Positions 60,390-64,000 of a DNA stretch of 64,000 nucleotides are shown here, piece by piece (within the stretch, counting starts at the first letter, position 1; each line of letters starts with the position of its first letter). Made by a program: the position numbers and the translations under genes. The notes under the pieces are model-generated. The model was given only the letters and a program-made list of their open reading frames with translations. It was not told where the DNA came from and made no database searches. The stretch covers positions 47,486 to 111,485 of the forward strand of contig NZ_JAUYNV010000051.1 of assembly GCF_030698125.1 (NCBI RefSeq). Reading direction: 5' to 3'. This DNA is from Methyloversatilis sp. (GTDB taxonomy: Bacteria > Pseudomonadota > Gammaproteobacteria > Burkholderiales > Rhodocyclaceae).

Positions 60390-60886
60390 TTGCCCCGTTG
60401 CCGCCCCTGTCGCCGCGTGTGGACGCGCTGGTGGCGCACTTCGAGCGCGTGCAGGCCGAGCGCATGCAGGGCATTCCGCTGCTGAACCGGGACCTGCATG
60501 TCGAGGCGGTGGACTTCGTCTGGGGCACACCGCTCCCCGAAGACGACGGCGAGCTGGTGGCCGAGGGCGTGCTGATCACGCCGTGGTTCATGAGCCTGCT
60601 GCGCCTGCCCGCGCAGGCGCAGCCGCACGGCAACCGGGTGGGCCGCAGCGCCGTGCGCGACTTCGGCAGCGAGCGCTTCGATTTCATCGGCGCGCACGAC
60701 CCCGCGATCGGCTACCACGAGACCTGCGCGCTGTTTTCGCCCATGGGCGGCTTCACCACGCAGGCGCTGGCGCGCGAGACCGCGCGCGCGGCGCTCGCCC
60801 TCACGCGGCCGGCGCCCGTGGCAGCGCCCGTGCCCGCGCGCCGCGCCTTCTTTCTCGGCCGTTCCACCGCCGGGGTGCAGTCATGA
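60386..60886 (+). CDS. hupJ: HupJ (HybE/HoxT-family chaperone)
   Basis: 166 aa. HybE-family segments: AHFERVQAERMQGIPLLNRDLHVEAVDFVWG, GVLITPWFMSLLRLP, and GSERFDFIGAHDPAIGYHETCALFSPMGGFTTQALARETARAALA. The family helps mature or quality-check the hydrogenase before export. It ends in an Arg/Pro-rich tail. Overlaps hupK by 4 bp. Confidence 0.93.
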   Translation: MIAPLPPLSPRVDALVAHFERVQAERMQGIPLLNRDLHVEAVDFVWGTPLPEDDGELVAEGVLITPWFMSLLRLPAQAQPHGNRVGRSAVRDFGSERFDFIGAHDPAIGYHETCALFSPMGGFTTQALARETARAALALTRPAPVAAPVPARRAFFLGRSTAGVQS

Positions 60887-62037
60887 GCGGTATGGCGCTG
60901 CCCGGCCTGCAGGGCCTCGCCGGCGCGCTGCGCATCACGCCCGGCGCGCCGCCGCCGCACGGCCTGCAGAGCTCGCGCCAGGACTGGGCCGCGCGCCTGG
61001 GCCATGGCGTGCCGGCGGCCAGCCTGCCCGGGCTCATGGCCAGCCTGTTCAACCTGTGCAGCCACGCGCACCGCCTGTGCAGCCAGCTGGCCATCGGCGC
61101 GGCCGCGCCCGGCCTGCTGCCGCCGCCGTCCGACGTGGCCGAGCGCCTGCGCCGCGAGACCGCGCTCGAACACATCCGCCGCATCGGCCTGGACTGGCCG
61201 CGCCTGCTCGCCACCGGCAGCGGCGAGGGCGCCGCGCCGGCCGCCGCGGCCGCCTTGCGCCGCTGCCCGCAGCCGGCGCAGGACGCCGGCGACCCCTGGC
61301 CCGCGCTGCGCGACTGGCTGCAGCACACGCTGCTGCACATGCCGGTGGCCGACTGGCTCGCGGCCTGGCGCGCCGGCGGTGCCGACTGGCTCTGCACCTG
61401 GAGCCAGCGCCACACCGGCTGGTTGCCCGCGCTGCTGCGCGCGGCCCGCACGGCCGATGCGGGCGCGCCGCTTGCGCCCGACGCCGCGCTGCGGCCCCAC
61501 ACCGATGCGTCCAGCCTCTGCATGCTCGGCGCCACGCTGGCGCTCAAGCCCGCCTTCGCGCTGCGCCCCTTGTGGAACGGCGCCTGCGCCCACACCGGTC
61601 CCTGGAGCCGCCTGAGCGGCGCGGCGGACGATGCGCCGCTCACGCCCTGGGCGCTGCTGGGCACGCGCCTGGCCGAGCTGTGCCAGCTGTCGCTGGACGA
61701 GGGCGGTGCCGTGCTGGGCTCCGGCGCCGTGGCCACCGGGCCGCGCCGTGGCCTGGCCTGGGTGGAGATGGCGCGTGGCCTGCTGGTGCACCAGGTCGAG
61801 GTCGACCCGGCCTCGCAGCGCGTGCTGGCCTGCCGCGTGGTCGCGCCAACCGAGTGGAACTTCCACCCGCACGGTGCGGTGGCGCAGCGGCTGGCCCGGC
61901 TCGACCCCGACCTGCCGCCCGCCGAGCTGGCGCGCCGCATGCACCTGCTGCTGGCGGCGTTCGACCCCTGCGTGCCGTTCGGCATCGAGCGCCTCGGCAC
62001 CGCGCGCGCCCCGTTGCGGGAGGCCGGCCATGCATGA
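60883..62037 (+). CDS. hupK: HupK (HoxV-like large-subunit relative)
   Basis: 384 aa. Related to the hydrogenase large subunit but without a complete NiFe site: the C-terminal FDPCVPFGIERLG keeps DPC but lacks the second CxxC cysteine, as expected for HupK/HoxV. GLAWVEMARGLLVHQVEVD and RVVAPTEWNFHPHGAVAQRLARL are further family segments. HupK/HoxV is thought to act as a scaffold for cofactor assembly. Very GC- and Ala-rich. The stop overlaps hypA by 8 bp. Confidence 0.93.
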   Translation: MSGMALPGLQGLAGALRITPGAPPPHGLQSSRQDWAARLGHGVPAASLPGLMASLFNLCSHAHRLCSQLAIGAAAPGLLPPPSDVAERLRRETALEHIRRIGLDWPRLLATGSGEGAAPAAAAALRRCPQPAQDAGDPWPALRDWLQHTLLHMPVADWLAAWRAGGADWLCTWSQRHTGWLPALLRAARTADAGAPLAPDAALRPHTDASSLCMLGATLALKPAFALRPLWNGACAHTGPWSRLSGAADDAPLTPWALLGTRLAELCQLSLDEGGAVLGSGAVATGPRRGLAWVEMARGLLVHQVEVDPASQRVLACRVVAPTEWNFHPHGAVAQRLARLDPDLPPAELARRMHLLLAAFDPCVPFGIERLGTARAPLREAGHA

Positions 62038-62377
62038 AGCCAGCATCGCCGGTGGCGTGCTCCAGCTGGTGGAAGACACGGCCGCGCGAGAAGGCTTCAA
62101 GCGCCTGCTGGCGCTGCGGCTGGAGGCCGGCCAGCTCGCCGGGGTGGACGTGCGCGCGCTGCGCTTCGCGCTCGAGAGCCTGGCCCCCGGCACCTTGCTC
62201 GACGGCGCGACGATCGAGATCGAAGAACCTCCCGGCCAGGCCTGGTGCCTGGCCTGCTGCCAGACCGTGGCCCTGCCGCAGCGCGGCGACGCCTGCCCCT
62301 CTTGCGGTGGCTACCAGCTGCAACCGACCGGCGGCGACGAACTGCGTGTGCTGGACATGCGGGTGGCCGATGATTGA
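62030..62377 (+). CDS. hypA: Hydrogenase nickel incorporation protein HypA
   Basis: 115 aa. Starts [18 protein letters not shown] (the N-terminal His2-Glu3 that binds nickel) and carries a zinc site in [26 protein letters not shown] (CxxC...CxxC). HypA receives nickel and inserts it into the large subunit with HypB. ATG 62030 gives the family N-terminus; a second ATG 4 bp later is out of frame. Confidence 0.96.
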   Translation: MHEASIAGGVLQLVEDTAAREGFKRLLALRLEAGQLAGVDVRALRFALESLAPGTLLDGATIEIEEPPGQAWCLACCQTVALPQRGDACPSCGGYQLQPTGGDELRVLDMRVADD

Positions 62378-62403
62378 ATCCCCACGAGAACAGGAGACCG
62401 ACC

Positions 62404-63342
62404 ATGTGTGTCGTATGCGGATGCAGTGACAACAGCCCGGCCCATGCCCGGCATGTACAGACACAGACGGGCGAGGCCGGCGTGGTGCGGGTCAACCCCG
62501 GCAACGGCGACCTGCATTTCGGTGCCGGCGCCGCGCGCGTCTCGGTGCCGGGCATGAGCCAGGCGCGCGCCATCCGGCTGGAGACCGACATCCTGGGCGC
62601 CAACAACCGCGTGGCGGCGCAGAACCGCGCGCACTTCGAGGCCCACGGCGTGGCCGCGCTCAACCTGGTGTCCAGCCCCGGCTCGGGCAAGACCACGCTG
62701 CTGTGCGCCACCATCGAGGCGCTCAGGGCGCGCGCGCCCGGCCTGCACGTGGCGGTGATCGAGGGCGACCAGCAGACCAGCTTCGACGCCGACCGCATCC
62801 GCGCCACCGGCGCGCCCGCGATCCAGGTCAACACCGGCAAGGGCTGCCACCTCGACGCGCCCATGGTGGCCGAGGCCTTCGCCCGTCTGCACACGCACCA
62901 GGAGCCGGGCCACCACCACCATCACCATCACCATGGCGACGATCACGATCACCAGGACCACAGCCTGCTGTTCATCGAGAACGTCGGCAACCTGGTGTGC
63001 CCCGCGGTGTGGGACCTGGGCGAAGCCGCCAAGGTGGTGATCCTCTCGGTGACCGAGGGCGAGGACAAGCCGCTCAAGTACCCCGACATGTTCGCCGCGG
63101 CCTCGCTGATGGTGCTCAACAAGACCGACCTGCTGCCGCACGTGCGCTTCGACGTGGCGCGCTGCATCGAACTCGCGCGGCGCGTGAACCCCAGCATCGA
63201 GGTGATCCAGCTCTCGGCCACCACCGGCGAGGGCATGGATGCGTGGCTGCACTGGCTCGACCACCGCACCGGCCACGACCACGACCACCACCCCCACCAC
63301 GGTCATCACGACCACCACCATCCCCATGGCGCCCACCCGTGA
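62404..63342 (+). CDS. hypB: Hydrogenase nickel incorporation GTPase HypB, with unusual His tracts
   Basis: 312 aa. GTPase that stores and hands nickel to HypA. The N-terminus has [10 protein letters not shown], the high-affinity metal motif. G-domain motifs: [14 protein letters not shown] (P-loop), [34 protein letters not shown]. The His-rich tail usually placed after the N-terminal motif is missing there. Instead an eight-His run (residues 170-177) plus DDHDHQDH interrupts the region before LLFIENVG, and a second His-rich stretch ends the protein (from about 63274). Ends 17 bp inside the next gene. Confidence 0.95.
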   Translation: MCVVCGCSDNSPAHARHVQTQTGEAGVVRVNPGNGDLHFGAGAARVSVPGMSQARAIRLETDILGANNRVAAQNRAHFEAHGVAALNLVSSPGSGKTTLLCATIEALRARAPGLHVAVIEGDQQTSFDADRIRATGAPAIQVNTGKGCHLDAPMVAEAFARLHTHQEPGHHHHHHHHGDDHDHQDHSLLFIENVGNLVCPAVWDLGEAAKVVILSVTEGEDKPLKYPDMFAAASLMVLNKTDLLPHVRFDVARCIELARRVNPSIEVIQLSATTGEGMDAWLHWLDHRTGHDHDHHPHHGHHDHHHPHGAHP

Positions 63343-64000
63343 GCGGCCCCCGGTGCTGGCCTGCGGCGCCTGGCTGAAGAACGCCGCCTGCCTGCTGGAC
63401 GCGCGCGGCGAGCCCGCGTGGTCGGCGCTGCACGGCGACCTGGGCGACCCGGCCGCCTGCGCCGCGCTGGAGGCCTCGGCCCAGGCCCTGCTGCAGCAGC
63501 ATGCGGCGAACGGCGGCGCGCCGGTGCGCGCGGTGGCGCACGACCTGCACCCCGATTTCTTCAGCACCCGCTTTGCGGTGGAGCTGGCGCACACGCTGGG
63601 CGTGCCCGCCATCGGCGTGCAGCACCACCATGCGCACATCGCCGCCGTGGTGGCCGAACACGGCCTCGACGGCCCGGTGATCGGCCTCGCGCTCGACGGC
63701 GTGGGCCTGGGCACCGACCGCACCGCCTGGGGCGGTGAACTGCTGTGGCTGGAGGGCGCGCGCTGGCAGCGCCTGGGCCACCTGCAGCCACTGGCCCTGC
63801 CGGGCGGCGACCGCGCCGCGCGCGAACCCTGGCGCATGGCCGCCAGCGCCCTGCATGCGCTGGGGCGGGGGGCCGAGGTGGTGCCGCGCTTCGCACCGGT
63901 GGTGGGCGAGGCCACGGCGCGCGACTTGGCACGACATTTCGGCAACCTGGAGCGGTTGACGAATGCCGATGAGGAAGAGGTCCAGGAGGTGAAGGACGTG
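63326..64000 (+). CDS. hypF: Short HypF (carbamoyltransferase part), running into LigA-like sequence at window edge
   Basis: 225 codons to the window end. The first about 190 match the Kae1-like C-terminal part of Hyp[93 protein letters not shown]. It lacks the acylphosphatase and YrdC domains, like HypF1 of Cupriavidus. From about 63907 the frame reads [19 protein letters not shown] and then EVQEVKDV, which resembles the helix-hairpin-helix region of NAD-dependent DNA ligase LigA, not HypF. Fusion, recombination or assembly error cannot be separated here. Confidence 0.8.
   Translation, partial: MAPTRERPPVLACGAWLKNAACLLDARGEPAWSALHGDLGDPAACAALEASAQALLQQHAANGGAPVRAVAHDLHPDFFSTRFAVELAHTLGVPAIGVQHHHAHIAAVVAEHGLDGPVIGLALDGVGLGTDRTAWGGELLWLEGARWQRLGHLQPLALPGGDRAAREPWRMAASALHALGRGAEVVPRFAPVVGEATARDLARHFGNLERLTNADEEEVQEVKDV

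Overview
The window reads as chromosomal DNA of a GC-rich betaproteobacterium, one able to grow autotrophically and probably on hydrogen. The evidence is the rpmH-dnaA-dnaN-gyrB origin block, a red-type (form IC) RuBisCO operon laid out like that of Cupriavidus, and a membrane-bound uptake [NiFe] hydrogenase cluster of the hup/hox type. I would not name a genus from this sequence alone.

Layout. (1) 1-8311: replication-origin core. yidC, yidD, rnpA and rpmH lie on the minus strand; dnaA, dnaN and gyrB lie on the plus strand. DnaA boxes and an AT-rich stretch between dnaA and dnaN mark the likely oriC. (2) 8546-12305: an AT-richer five-gene island with a GNAT acetyltransferase, an ImmA/IrrE-type metallopeptidase, a T4-beta-like sce7725 protein, a convergent sce7726 PD-(D/E)xK-like protein, and a possible ADP-ribosyltransferase-fold protein. 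(3) 12678-19924: toxin/antitoxin-like genes: Fic, XRE-ImmA plus PIN, RhuM, HTH plus PIN, YjdM and a YjjJ/HipA kinase. Several of these units share a TTTCTATA operator-like motif. (4) 20145-32342: a type I restriction-modification locus (hsdM, hsdS, MNT, a frameshifted HEPN gene, hsdR). It appears split by a cassette carrying a second Fic and a DUF3800 protein, bounded by a 136-bp duplication of the hsdR 5' end. A frameshifted second rhuM and a GIY-YIG nuclease follow. (5) 32579-37860: a Tat-type acetamidase/formamidase, an EamA exporter, an AraC regulator and a NERD-helicase.

(6) 37943-50638, minus strand: Calvin-cycle operon in transcription order cbbL, cbbS, cbbX, cbbY, rpe, cbbZ, cbbF, cbbP, cbbT, GAPDH-like, cbbA, GAPDH-like, with a divergent cbbR at 51015. 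The two GAPDH-like genes occupy the cbbG neighbourhood but are shortened and lack the catalytic cysteine position. A scar of fbp, helicase and REP fragments lies between the distal GAPDH-like gene and cbbA. (7) 52868-64000: hupSLEC, a solitary HigA-like gene, hupDFGHIJK, hypA, hypB and a short HypF. The HypF reading frame runs at the window edge into sequence that looks like DNA ligase LigA.

How the parts work together: the cbb genes fix CO2 and regenerate ribulose bisphosphate, with CbbX and CbbZ dealing with RuBisCO inactivation and phosphoglycolate. The hydrogenase would feed electrons from H2 to quinone through the HupC cytochrome b, and the hup/hyp accessory genes build its NiFe centre. 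The 8.5-32 kb section is a defence and toxin hotspot inserted beside the origin, with visible decay (two single-base frameshifts, one gene fragment). No rRNA, tRNA or CRISPR array was found.
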